Part shown: in pieces, positions 1-6,688 of the stretch
How positions within the stretch are numbered: position 1 is the first letter of the stretch
Layout: every line of letters starts with the position of its first letter
Source: an uncultured Phycisphaera sp.
Lineage (GTDB): Bacteria > Planctomycetota > Phycisphaerae > Phycisphaerales > SM1A02
Direction: 5' to 3'
Assembly (NCBI GenBank): GCA_937911845.1
Contig: CALDQF010000052.1
Span: 1 to 6,688 of the forward strand
Length of the DNA stretch: 6,688 bases
Program-made: the position numbers and the translations under genes
Notes under the pieces: generated by a model
Seen by the model: only the letters and a program-made list of their open reading frames with translations
Database searches by the model: none
Told to the model about the DNA's origin: nothing

Positions 1-2764
1 ACATGCCGTCTTCGGCGCCATCATCATCGCCACCATCCGTTCCGGTGGCGGGAATACATTCTTGGCGTCCGTTACCCGCGGCCACCACGGAGACAATGCC
101 TTCTCGGAAGGCCAACTGCGAAATGGTGACCACGGCTTCGTTTTCAGCGCAACTTGTGTTGATACCGGCGGGGTCGTACGCCGCACAAATCACATCGCCT
201 GGGCCAAGTTCCGCAACCGCACGGAACCATGCGGTCACTTCCCGGTTGCCATCTTCACGGGAGAAGAGGGCAAAGAAGTACGGCTGGGCTTCAGGGACAA
301 TTCCGGTGATACCAACAGCAGACTCGCCCCAATCACGGGCTTCATCGAGGGCAGAGAGTTGACCGAGCACCGCAGTGCCGTGGTCTGGGTAGCCAATTTG
401 TGGAATGGTCACCATGGTGACGCCTTCTTCGACGATCACATACGGTTTCCGTGGAAGGTAACGGGCTTCTGTATCACGGCTCCAAGAGACCGTCGGGATT
501 TCCTCACCATTGGCATCGAGACTTGGGACAACGCGGCCGCTTGGCGTGACTTCCATCTCAATTCGTTCGATGTCTTCGTGGCCTCGCCAGAAAGAGAAGT
601 CGAGAACCGCCACCTTGGCACCACGTCCTCGGAAGAGTTCATCACCGCGGTCGACGGATGGGTCTTCACTCATCAGACCGGTGCGGTCGAGAAGTGGGTC
701 ACCGGTGCCATTCGGATCATCACGAGCGATACGCCAAGCGAATCCATCGCCCCCTGTGGGGCCGGTCCACAGACCGTCGCATTCACCGTCGTCGGAAGTT
801 GTGAAGTACACCGGATCGGTGACAACCGAGCAGTTGACGGGATCGCCGAGGTCGGCGTCGCCACCATCGAGATGTCCGCCAATGATTGGAATCGGAGCAC
901 CTGGTGCCCCCCCCAGCAACACGGCTGGCTCTCCATCGATTCCCCAGTCGCCCCAATTTTCACCCGGCTCGAACCAACCGTCATTGGTGATGTCTGAAGC
1001 ATCCGGAAGGCCATCGCCGTCGTCATCGGAATAATCAAAGGGTTCGCCAGTCTTACCGCGGAGGCCAAGACCAACACCATTGAAGCCAAGCGGCCAGTTC
1101 AACACAGGGTTGCCAAAGACCCAAGCTTCTTGGAAAGGCATGCCATCGAAGTATTGCCGCTCACCGACATCAAGCAGCCCACCATCACGGGCCGCGATAT
1201 ACGCCGAACGGCTGCGGTAAGGCCAGCCCTCGTCGTCCAGGTTGTACTGGAGTCCCGTGAGGTCTGGGGTCTCTGGGCCAGCCGTCACGCCATCATCGAT
1301 GACCACGGCGGAAGAGCGATAGGCAAACAGACGCGCGATCTCAGCACAGGCCAAGGACCAGTTGCCTTGCTCACAGCTTGGATCGATGGCGGTCACGATG
1401 GAGACCACATCGGGGCTCGAGGCACCTGGATCTCCGGTTTGGTCGTACAACTGACCCGTGTATGGCGTCAGTGTCGCACGGGCAGCGCTCGGAGGATCAC
1501 AAAGAACGCGAGCCGTGGCTTGACAGAAGAAATCCCACTGTCCGTTGATGCCCGAGTCTTGGAACAAGGAACAGAAGGGGTCGATGGCGCTCACAAGATC
1601 GCAGCAAACACCGTCAGAGCAGCCAGGCATGGCCAAGCCCGTGGCACCGAAGCAACTCACGTTGGCGGTGAAGTCCATGGATATGTGAATGCCCAATTGA
1701 CCCACTGGGTCGCAGGCTGCTTCAGGACAGTCGATCTCATCATCTTCGCCGTATACGCAGAGACCGTTGTCGCTGCCTTGAAGGAGTGACCAAATGTGGG
1801 AGTAAACACCCCCGGCATTCACACACTCCAAGAAGGGAAGGTCCACGCAAGCCCCAGTGGAAGCGGTACCGCCAGCAGCCAAGCAGCAAGCGCCTTCTTC
1901 TTCCTCACCTGGGGCACAAGTGGTCACCCGGTTTGGGTCGTTGCAAGAGAATGCTTCTCCAAATTCGTTGAGGTCAAATTGGCCGTCACCGTCATCATCA
2001 ACATCCAGGAAGGGGCCGAAGAACTGGCCGCCAGCATCCAAACACGCTGTGCTGGGCACGGCATCAAGACATGCAGGACCGAATCCGAGGTCGATGCAGC
2101 AAGGGCCCACAGGAGCTGCGGGGTCCAAGAAGGCACAGGACTCTTGTCCCTCGTTCCACGTACCATCAAGTTGATCGCACTCCGTCTCGGTCATGCCGGC
2201 CAAGCACAAAGGAGGGGTCACATTCGTGACCGCGCAAGAGCCAACGGGAGCCGGGCCGGCAAGAGAAACACTGGCCGGACGAAGGGTCTCCATGATGCTG
2301 GCGTATTCAACGCAATCCAAAGCGTGGAGTTGACGGGCCAATTTTTGGATGGCGGCAGGCGACTCTGGATCCAATTTCACGCTCAGCATGCCCGGAAGGT
2401 CGGGCGATGCAACGCCCGAATGCAGAGCGGCGCTCTGCATTACGCTGTACATCTCTTCTTGGGTGGCTTTGATGGCGGTGCTGAGCGATAAACCCCTCAG
2501 CAGTTGCTTGGCCCGTTGTCCACCTCGTGCCGGACCATTGAACGACAGGTTCCCAGAAGCATCGAGCCGGGCCAACGCTTCGTCGTGAAACTTGACCACG
2601 ATCTCACCGGTGACCGCTCCAGGTGTTGCCACGACTTGATCAATCGGACGCTTTTGGATTGGCGCTCGGGGTGTCATTGCCTGTGCAAAGGCTTCCCCCC
2701 CCACAGCAAAGGCCAAAAGCAGAGCAGCAATCGTGCGAGCGGAGCATGGATTCAATGTGCGCAT
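1..2764 (-). CDS. Secreted subtilisin-like (S8) serine peptidase with Cys-rich and Ca-binding-loop insert; 3' end off the window
   Basis: Translating the minus strand from ATG at 2764-2762 gives 921 codons without a stop to the left edge. Residues 1-27 form a signal peptide (R2, R10, hydrophobic 11-21, AFA cleavage motif before Q28). Residues 50-165 resemble a subtilase propeptide (GEIVVKFHDEA at 53; ALDCVEYASI at 148). Residues 176-336 hold three Cys-rich repeats and an EF-hand loop; 387-480 hold two degenerate IDPxC/W/C repeats; 577-602 hold Ca-type Asp loops. The catalytic domain begins near 715: AKVAVLDFSFWRGHEDI with candidate Asp722, DHGTAVLG with His795, and VVAAGNG with oxyanion Asn898. 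The GTSxAxP serine motif should lie past the edge. The start is supported by a Shine-Dalgarno site and an in-frame TGA at 2786-2788. Asp is followed by Phe-Ser instead of the usual Thr/Ser-Gly, and Asp-to-His spacing is 73 residues against about 32 in subtilisin. Export to periplasm or outside, and proteolysis, are inferred; an inactive relative is possible. Confidence 0.85.
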   Translation of the reverse strand, partial: MRTLNPCSARTIAALLLAFAVGGEAFAQAMTPRAPIQKRPIDQVVATPGAVTGEIVVKFHDEALARLDASGNLSFNGPARGGQRAKQLLRGLSLSTAIKATQEEMYSVMQSAALHSGVASPDLPGMLSVKLDPESPAAIQKLARQLHALDCVEYASIMETLRPASVSLAGPAPVGSCAVTNVTPPLCLAGMTETECDQLDGTWNEGQESCAFLDPAAPVGPCCIDLGFGPACLDAVPSTACLDAGGQFFGPFLDVDDDGDGQFDLNEFGEAFSCNDPNRVTTCAPGEEEEGACCLAAGGTASTGACVDLPFLECVNAGGVYSHIWSLLQGSDNGLCVYGEDDEIDCPEAACDPVGQLGIHISMDFTANVSCFGATGLAMPGCSDGVCCDLVSAIDPFCSLFQDSGINGQWDFFCQATARVLCDPPSAARATLTPYTGQLYDQTGDPGASSPDVVSIVTAIDPSCEQGNWSLACAEIARLFAYRSSAVVIDDGVTAGPETPDLTGLQYNLDDEGWPYRSRSAYIAARDGGLLDVGERQYFDGMPFQEAWVFGNPVLNWPLGFNGVGLGLRGKTGEPFDYSDDDGDGLPDASDITNDGWFEPGENWGDWGIDGEPAVLLGGAPGAPIPIIGGHLDGGDADLGDPVNCSVVTDPVYFTTSDDGECDGLWTGPTGGDGFAWRIARDDPNGTGDPLLDRTGLMSEDPSVDRGDELFRGRGAKVAVLDFSFWRGHEDIERIEMEVTPSGRVVPSLDANGEEIPTVSWSRDTEARYLPRKPYVIVEEGVTMVTIPQIGYPDHGTAVLGQLSALDEARDWGESAVGITGIVPEAQPYFFALFSREDGNREVTAWFRAVAELGPGDVICAAYDPAGINTSCAENEAVVTISQLAFREGIVSVVAAGNGRQECIPATGTDGGDDDGAEDGM
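907..914 (-). repeat. G8 homopolymer in the protease gene
   Basis: Eight consecutive C on the plus strand read as CTG GGG GGG GCA (Leu-Gly-Gly-Ala, residues 617-620) in the protease. Losing one G would shift into a frame that stays open until a TGA at 673-675; gaining one would reach a stop after roughly 50 codons. The normal frame is open on both sides, so the count as given is consistent with an intact gene. Confidence 0.6.
992..1027 (-). other. Second Ca-binding-type Asp loop of the protease
   Basis: Residues 580-591 read DDDGDGLPDASD, the D-x-D-G-D-G-x-P-D pattern of thrombospondin type-3 or dockerin-like calcium loops. It runs directly into DITNDGWFEPGE (591-602), which also has EF-hand spacing with D591, T593, D595, G596, F598 and E602. 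The pair sits about 120 residues before the catalytic domain. Calcium binding is inferred from the motif; it would suit a secreted, calcium-stabilised protease. Confidence 0.55.
1325..1606 (-). repeat. Two degenerate IDPxC...W...C repeats in the protease
   Basis: Copy A (residues 387-422, 1499-1606) contains CCDLVSAIDPFC, then W410, then FFCQATARVLC. Copy B (residues 452-480, 1325-1411) contains DVVSIVTAIDPSC, then W469, then LACAEIARLF. Both share V-x(2,3)-A-I-D-P-x-C, then a Trp followed three residues later by WDFFC- or WSLAC-type Cys and an Ala-rich helix. I recognise this as a divergent form of a short Cys repeat (C-x-x-V-C-x-x-D-P-x-C-C-x(n)-W-D-x-x-C) common in secreted planctomycete and myxobacterial proteins. 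Copy A has a longer spacer between C398 and W410; copy B has lost the initial Cys pair. Its function is unknown; disulfide bonding is likely. Confidence 0.6.
1757..2239 (-). repeat. Three Cys-rich CC...C...C...GG repeats in the protease
   Basis: Unit 1 (residues 176-210) has C177, C187, C196, then DGTW and C210. Unit 2 (221-250) has C222-C223, C232, C241, then GG at 245-246. Unit 3 (291-336) has C293-C294, C306, C314, then GG at 318-319 and C336. The shared pattern is C(C)-x(8-11)-C-[LV]-x(7-8)-C-x(2-4)-G(G/T). The cysteines suggest an extracytoplasmic disulfide-bonded module. The units resemble 'GACC' repeats that I recall from large secreted planctomycete proteins; this is recognition by eye, without alignment. 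Confidence 0.6.
1964..1999 (-). other. EF-hand calcium loop of the protease
   Basis: Residues 256-267 read DDDGDGQFDLNE, a textbook 12-residue EF-hand loop: Asp at positions 1, 3 and 5, Gly at 6, hydrophobic Phe at 8, Asp at 9 and Glu at 12. It lies between Cys-rich units 2 and 3. A preceding GQFFGPFLDV and following FGEAF could supply short flanking helices. Calcium binding is inferred. Confidence 0.65.
2695..2702 (-). repeat. G8 homopolymer inside the signal-peptide coding region
   Basis: Eight consecutive C on the plus strand read as GTG GGG GGG GAA (Val21-Gly-Gly-Glu24) just after the hydrophobic core of the signal peptide. A one-base loss would give a TGA within about seven codons (after AAG CCT TTG CAC AGG CAA); a one-base gain would give a TGA after about 18 codons. 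The tract therefore sits where slippage would abolish the product. Whether it varies cannot be seen from one sequence. Confidence 0.55.
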
Positions 2765-2770
2765 CAAAGG

Positions 2771-2776
2771 TCCTCT
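2771..2776 (-). promoter_or_regulatory. Shine-Dalgarno site for the protease
   Basis: AGAGGA on the minus strand, with its GAGG core ending seven bases before the ATG at 2764. The in-frame TGA at 2786-2788 leaves only this ATG or the adjacent TTG (2767-2765) as a likely start near this site. The ATG has the better spacing. Confidence 0.6.
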
Positions 2777-2791
2777 GGTGAAGAATCACCA
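2776..2791 (-). other. Perfect 6-bp hairpin abutting the protease ribosome binding site
   Basis: On the minus strand TGGTGA-TTCT-TCACCA forms a perfect six-base-pair stem with a four-base loop. Its 3' arm ends at the first base of the Shine-Dalgarno sequence. It could influence ribosome access or mRNA stability, but it is short and may be chance. Confidence 0.35.
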
Positions 2792-2819
2792 ATTTCAAAG
2801 ACAAAGGTCTAGAAACGGA

Positions 2820-2825
2820 ATTCTA
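2820..2825 (-). promoter_or_regulatory. Weak candidate -10 element (TAGAAT) for the protease
   Basis: TAGAAT matches the sigma-70-type consensus TATAAT at five of six positions and lies about 55 bases upstream of the ATG. No good -35 is present: at 18-base spacing the best hexamer is TGCCCA. If real, the protease has its own promoter in the intergenic region; otherwise it depends on read-through from rpoC. Confidence 0.2.
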
Positions 2826-2891
2826 ACTTACAGGACACCCGAATGGGCACAGATCGCCGCTTGAGCAGTCGAGAAAATGGACAACTTTTGC

Positions 2892-2910
2892 GGCAATTGG
2901 CAAGATTGCC
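2892..2910 (-). terminator. Small hairpin just after the rpoC stop; weak terminator candidate
   Basis: On the minus strand GGCAAT-CTTGCCA-ATTGCC forms a perfect six-base-pair stem with a seven-base loop, beginning seven bases after the rpoC TGA. There is no immediate U-tract; the nearest T-rich run, ATTTTCTC, starts about 12 bases further on. The position is right for a terminator or 3'-end processing structure, but intrinsic termination is not well supported. Confidence 0.25.
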
Positions 2911-2917
2911 ACGGAGA

Positions 2918-5900
2918 TCACCCGATGGGTGAATCCGAATCCAAGTCGCCACCATCACCGGTCTTACCGCCCAATTCTTGGCGGAGCACGTCCATCAAGG
3001 CTTGGTTCAGGTCTGGATCCAAATCATCACCGGTTGACGGTGCCCCGGCGGGGTCACCACCAATCGGCGCGTCAAGGTCACCGCCGGCCAGAATGTCGGA
3101 ATCCGAACCGGTAGGCGTGGAACGCGGCATCGATCCCCATGCTGGCTCGGCCCCGAGGGCTTCGGCGGCCTCGCGGGCCTCTTCCAGCATGAGCTCTTCC
3201 TCGACTTCGGGGGCCGGGGGCTCGATCAACTTGGTGACCTTCATCTTGTGGTACGGATCGAAGCCCGTACCCGCAGGGATGAGGTGGCCCAAGAGGACAT
3301 TTTCCTTGAGACCCGTGAGCTCGTCGGTGGCCCCACGAAGCGCGGCTTCGGTGAGCACCTTGGTGGTTTCCTGGAAGGAAGCACCCGACAAGAACGACTC
3401 GGACTGCAAGGAAGCTTTGGTGATCCCGAGCAACAAGGTCTGGCCCGAAGCCCGCTTGCAACGCTTGGTCTTGGCGGGTTCTTTGCCATCGGCATCCATG
3501 AGTGCGTTGCGTTCCTTGAGAGCTTCTTTGTCAATCAACTCGCCCGCGCGGTAGCCAGTGTCGCCTGGCTCCACCACTCGGAGCTTGCTGTCCATCTCGT
3601 CGTTGCTCGAACGGAAGACCCAGCGGTCGACCACTTCGTTGGGCAGCAACGTGGTGTCGCCTGGGTTCTGGATACGAATCTTGCTCATCATCTGACGCAA
3701 GATCACTTCAATGTGGGTATCGGAAATGGGCACGCCTTGAGCTCGGTACACATTTTGGACTTCGCCCAACATGTACTCATACAACGCTTCGTCGCCCTTC
3801 ACTGCGAGCACTTCACTTGGTACCAACGGACCGTCGGTCAATCGGTCACCCGCATCAACATAGTCGCCGGTGTGCACCATCAAAGCCTTGCCTTGTGGCG
3901 CCAAGTGGACTTCTTCCAAGCCTTCGGACTCGACAACAATCGTCATCTTGCCCTTGCGGCGATCGGGTTCCAAACGGACGGTGCCCGAGATCTTCGCGAG
4001 AATCGCGGGATCTTTCGGAATCCTCGCTTCGAAGATTTCGGTCACGCGAGGCAAACCACCGACGATGTCAGCACTCTTGGCAACATCCTTCGGCTGGCGG
4101 GCGACCATTTGTCCGGCTTGGACGGTTTCGCCCTCCTTGACCTCGAGGCGAGCCTTCGCAGGCAGGTGGTGGAAGTCCAACACTTTGCCATCGCCGTCCA
4201 CGATCAAAATCTGCGGAGACCGGTCGCCACGGTGTTCGGTCACCACGACTTCGGTCTTGTCGCCACGCTTGTCTTCACGCACGGTGGCGCCGACTTCGAT
4301 GTCTTTGAACTTCACGGTACCGCTGCGCTCGGCCAAGATTGGCGCTGCGTGCGGGTTCCATTCGCAAAGAATGGAACCTTTCTTCACCTTGTCGCCGGAG
4401 GCAAACATAATGGTTGCCCCGTAAGGCACCTTGTGCTTTTCTAGCTCGCGACCCTTGGCATCAACAAGGGCCAATTGGCCATTCTTCTTGACACTGACAC
4501 GCTGCTCGCCACCGTCGACAAGGGTGACAATTTGTTCGCCACACTCACGCAGTTCGACCACACCGGCCTGGCCCGCCTTGTGGGTCGTCTCAATGAGACC
4601 CTTCGCAGCCACACCCCCCGTGTGGAAGGTGCGCATGGTGAGCTGGGTGCCGGGTTCACCGATGGACTGGGCCGCAATAGTGCCGACCGCAAGGCCTTCT
4701 TCGACCAAACGGTTGTTCGACATATCCATGCCGTAGCACTTGGCGCATACACCACGTGGGGTGTCACAGCACAGCACAGAGCGTACGAATACCTGATCAA
4801 TGCCCAAACCTTCAATAGAGTTGGCAATTTCGGGCGTGATCAACTCGCTTTTCTTCACCACAACCTGATCAGTCATCGGGTGCATGATGGTGTCGAGCGC
4901 GATTCGGCCAGTAATAGACTCTGACAGCGGGATATCGATTTCCTCACCCTTGTAAATGGCTTTCTTGAGGATGCCGCGATTGGTGCCGCAGTCGTACTCA
5001 TTGACGACGCATGCCTGAGCAACGTCATACAACTTTCGAGTCATGTAGCCCGAGTCCGCTGTCTTCAACGCGGTATCGGCCAATCCCTTTCGAGCACCGT
5101 GGGTGGAGGAGAAGTACTCCAACACATTCAAGCCCTCACGGAAGTTGGCCCGGATCGGCGCTTCGATAATCTCACCTGAAGGCTTGGCCATCAAGCCCCG
5201 CATACCAGCGAGCTGCTGCATCTGGGAACGGTTGCCTCGTGCACCAGAATCAAGGAAGACGAACAGTGGGTTCAAGTAAGGCGAGCCATCTGCGGATTCC
5301 ACTTGGACTTCGTCACCAGTTGTGGGATTCCGACGGTCGTTTTCCACGTCCTTCATAAGAGCCTTGGTGACTTCTTCGCGGCAATGCGACCAGACATCAA
5401 GCACGTTGGAGTGGCGTTCGCGATCGGTGATGGCACCGGCGTCAGCCTGCATTTCAATGCGATCGACCTTCTTTTGCGCGGCGGCGAGGAAGTCTTTCTT
5501 CTCGTCCGGAATACGCATATCGGTGATGGCGATCGAAAGACCAGACAGGGTGGAGAACCGGAATCCGATTTCTTTCATCTCGTCGAGTAACTCGATGGTT
5601 GCCGGCTTGCCCAAACGGTCAAAGGTGTCGGCAATCACTTGGCTGCAGCCCTTCTTACCGAGGGTGCAGTTGTAGTACGGCATGCCTGAGCTCAGACGTT
5701 CACTGAACAATGCACGCCCCACCGTGGTGGTGATGCGACGATTGTCGGGGAGCGGCGAAGCCGTGCCGGCTTGCTTGTCGACGACTTCGTCGTAACGCTC
5801 CAAGCGGATATCAATGGGTTGACGCAAGTCGATTTGACCGTCTTCCCAAGCATAGATCGCTTCGGTGATGTTGCGGAACCGACGACGACCCATACTCTTC

Positions 5901-6688
5901 TTCGCGGGATCGGGATCTCCGGCGTCGAGGTGCTTGGCCATATGGGTGAGGAAGTACACCCCCATCACGACGTCCTGCGACGGAGACATGATCGGCTTGC
6001 CGTGCGCGGGGGAGAAAATGTTGTTGGTGGAAAGCATCAACACGTGCGCTTCGGTTTGGGCTTCGATGGACAGAGGCAGGTGAACCGCCATTTGGTCGCC
6101 ATCAAAGTCGGCGTTGTAGCCGGTGCACACCAATGGGTGCAGTCGGATCGCGTTGCCTTCAACCAGCACGGGCTCAAAGGCCTGGATGCCCATGCGGTGC
6201 AACGTGGGGGCCCGGTTCAACATCACAGGATGCTGGTGGATCACTTCTTCAAGAACGTCCCAGACTTCTGGGTCGCGACGCTCGAGCATACGTTTGGCGC
6301 TCTTGATGGTGTCGGCAAGGCCACGTTCTTTGAGCTTGCGGATGATGAAGGGCTGGTAAAGCTCAAGGGCAATCTTCTTGGGAAGGCCGCACTGCCACAG
6401 CTTTAGATCAGGACCCACCACGATGACCGAGCGAGCGGAGTAGTCCACCCGCTTGCCGAGCAAGTTCTCGCGGAACCGCCCCTGCTTGCCCTTGATCATG
6501 TCCGTGATGGACTTGAGGGGCCGGTTCGAAGAACCGAGGACGGGGCGACGGCACCGACCGTTGTCGAACAACGCGTCGACGGCCTGCTGCAACATTCGCT
6601 TTTCGTTGCGGACGATGACCTCAGGGGCATTCAGGTCCATCAACTTCTTGAGGCGATTGTTGCGGTTGATGATCCGGCGGTACAAGTC
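2918..6688 (-). CDS. rpoC: DNA-directed RNA polymerase subunit beta-prime, 5' end off the window
   Basis: This is the catalytic beta-prime subunit of bacterial RNA polymerase, which builds RNA on a DNA template with alpha, beta and omega. The frame is open to the right edge (Asp-Leu-Tyr-Arg-Arg), so about 267 N-terminal residues, including the first zinc site, are missing. Numbering from the Leu codon at 6685: the switch/lid region is near 69-100 ([19 protein letters not shown]), the catalytic Mg loop NADFDGDQM is at 191-199 (Asp193, 195, 197), and SGARG with [11 protein letters not shown] is at 480-502. The bridge helix and second zinc site follow, with Cys566, 640, 647 and 650, all at the spacing of E. 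coli C814, C888, C895 and C898. The trigger loop MRTFHTGG is at 684-691, then SI3 at about 695-870, and the C-terminal [14 protein letters not shown] at 1103-1116. The acidic tail of about 100 residues is unusually long. The TGA is at 2918-2920. An upstream rpoB would be expected off the right edge. Confidence 0.98.
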   Translation of the reverse strand, partial: DLYRRIINRNNRLKKLMDLNAPEVIVRNEKRMLQQAVDALFDNGRCRRPVLGSSNRPLKSITDMIKGKQGRFRENLLGKRVDYSARSVIVVGPDLKLWQCGLPKKIALELYQPFIIRKLKERGLADTIKSAKRMLERRDPEVWDVLEEVIHQHPVMLNRAPTLHRMGIQAFEPVLVEGNAIRLHPLVCTGYNADFDGDQMAVHLPLSIEAQTEAHVLMLSTNNIFSPAHGKPIMSPSQDVVMGVYFLTHMAKHLDAGDPDPAKKSMGRRRFRNITEAIYAWEDGQIDLRQPIDIRLERYDEVVDKQAGTASPLPDNRRITTTVGRALFSERLSSGMPYYNCTLGKKGCSQVIADTFDRLGKPATIELLDEMKEIGFRFSTLSGLSIAITDMRIPDEKKDFLAAAQKKVDRIEMQADAGAITDRERHSNVLDVWSHCREEVTKALMKDVENDRRNPTTGDEVQVESADGSPYLNPLFVFLDSGARGNRSQMQQLAGMRGLMAKPSGEIIEAPIRANFREGLNVLEYFSSTHGARKGLADTALKTADSGYMTRKLYDVAQACVVNEYDCGTNRGILKKAIYKGEEIDIPLSESITGRIALDTIMHPMTDQVVVKKSELITPEIANSIEGLGIDQVFVRSVLCCDTPRGVCAKCYGMDMSNNRLVEEGLAVGTIAAQSIGEPGTQLTMRTFHTGGVAAKGLIETTHKAGQAGVVELRECGEQIVTLVDGGEQRVSVKKNGQLALVDAKGRELEKHKVPYGATIMFASGDKVKKGSILCEWNPHAAPILAERSGTVKFKDIEVGATVREDKRGDKTEVVVTEHRGDRSPQILIVDGDGKVLDFHHLPAKARLEVKEGETVQAGQMVARQPKDVAKSADIVGGLPRVTEIFEARIPKDPAILAKISGTVRLEPDRRKGKMTIVVESEGLEEVHLAPQGKALMVHTGDYVDAGDRLTDGPLVPSEVLAVKGDEALYEYMLGEVQNVYRAQGVPISDTHIEVILRQMMSKIRIQNPGDTTLLPNEVVDRWVFRSSNDEMDSKLRVVEPGDTGYRAGELIDKEALKERNALMDADGKEPAKTKRCKRASGQTLLLGITKASLQSESFLSGASFQETTKVLTEAALRGATDELTGLKENVLLGHLIPAGTGFDPYHKMKVTKLIEPPAPEVEEELMLEEAREAAEALGAEPAWGSMPRSTPTGSDSDILAGGDLDAPIGGDPAGAPSTGDDLDPDLNQALMDVLRQELGGKTGDGGDLDSDSPIG
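2921..3220 (-). other. Extended acidic Gly/Asp-rich C-terminal tail of RpoC
   Basis: After the conserved core ends near [10 protein letters not shown], residues 1156-1255 continue. First comes a Glu/Ala-rich, probably helical stretch ([19 protein letters not shown]). Next is a low-complexity Gly/Asp/Pro region, then a short possible helix ([15 protein letters not shown]), then an acidic end. G-[GD]-D-L-D occurs three times, at 1201, 1219 and 1245, and PIGG and PIG-stop bracket the segment. By recollection E. coli RpoC has only about 40 residues after the corresponding point. The region lies on the polymerase surface near omega in known structures, so a partner-binding role is conceivable but unproven. 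Confidence 0.7.
4076..4603 (-). other. SI3 insertion in the RpoC trigger loop
   Basis: Between MRTFHTGG and [14 protein letters not shown] (about residues 695-870) lie some 175 residues splitting the trigger loop. They include KVPYGATIM and [12 protein letters not shown], which correspond to YKVPYGAVL and NWDPHTMPVITE in the E. coli SI3 sandwich-barrel-hybrid-motif domains. SI3 modulates pausing and catalysis in E. coli polymerase. Its presence points to a Gram-negative lineage rather than Firmicutes or Actinobacteria. Boundaries are approximate. Confidence 0.8.

Noticed and set aside
62..997. 311-codon plus-strand open frame (with others at 1130-1789 and 1796-2491)
   Set aside because: All lie in the plus frame aligned codon-for-codon with the minus-strand protease. 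They stay open because TTA, CTA and TCA codons are rare in that gene. Their translations show no recognisable motif, while the minus-strand frame has a signal peptide and subtilase motifs.
673..1089. 138-codon minus-strand open frame
   Set aside because: It is the shifted frame of the protease gene. The in-frame protease reading continues through this region with coherent motifs on both sides.
2892..2910. Confident rho-independent terminator after rpoC
   Set aside because: The stem is only six base pairs and no U-tract follows at once, so it is listed only as a weak candidate.
3248..4444. 398-codon plus-strand open frame opposite rpoC (also 4475-4924, 5303-5590, 5771-6406)
   Set aside because: Exactly antisense to rpoC codons, for the same reason of codon bias; the rpoC identity of the minus strand is certain.
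6683..6685. TTG as a possible start of the polymerase gene
   Set aside because: It is an internal Leu codon of the conserved DLYRR segment. The frame continues to the window edge and the N-terminal quarter of RpoC is simply outside.
1..6688. tRNA, rRNA, CRISPR, insertion sequence, attachment site, defence system or other new multi-gene system
   Set aside because: Nearly all bases are taken by two protein genes. No direct-repeat array, terminal inverted repeats or RNA-gene signature was seen.

Overview
The window holds parts of two genes, both read on the minus strand and in the same reading frame, separated by about 150 bases. Reading in the direction of transcription (right to left), the first is rpoC, encoding the RNA polymerase beta-prime subunit. 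It enters from the right edge already past its N-terminal quarter and ends at 2918. The second begins at 2764 and runs off the left edge. It is a long secreted, cysteine-rich, calcium-loop-containing subtilisin-like (S8) serine protease. Its catalytic Asp, His and oxyanion-hole Asn regions are inside the window; the catalytic Ser lies beyond it.

The organism is probably a member of the Planctomycetota, perhaps Phycisphaerae-like. This is inference from memory of family sequences, not from a search. The RpoC stretches around the switch/active-centre region (for example [48 protein letters not shown]) look planctomycete-like. The protease carries two repeat types that I associate with secreted planctomycete proteins: CC-x(n)-C-x(n)-C-x(2-3)-GG repeats and degenerate copies of the 'IDPxC...W...C' repeat. 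The RpoC trigger loop carries the SI3 insertion found in Proteobacteria and several other Gram-negative phyla.

Layout: 1-2764, secreted S8 peptidase, 3' end missing; 2765-2917, intergenic, with a Shine-Dalgarno site, a hairpin abutting it, a weak -10-like hexamer and a small hairpin just after the rpoC stop; 2918-6688, rpoC, 5' end missing, with an unusually long acidic Gly/Asp-rich C-terminal tail. All sizeable plus-strand open frames are antisense shadows. Most lie exactly codon-over-codon opposite the two genes and stay open because TTA, CTA and TCA codons are scarce in them.

The two genes have no obvious functional link: one is core transcription machinery, the other an exported protease. 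I see no RNA gene, mobile element, CRISPR array or origin, and no convincing new multi-gene system. The unusual material is the domain architecture of the truncated protease, its two G8 tracts, and the RpoC tail.
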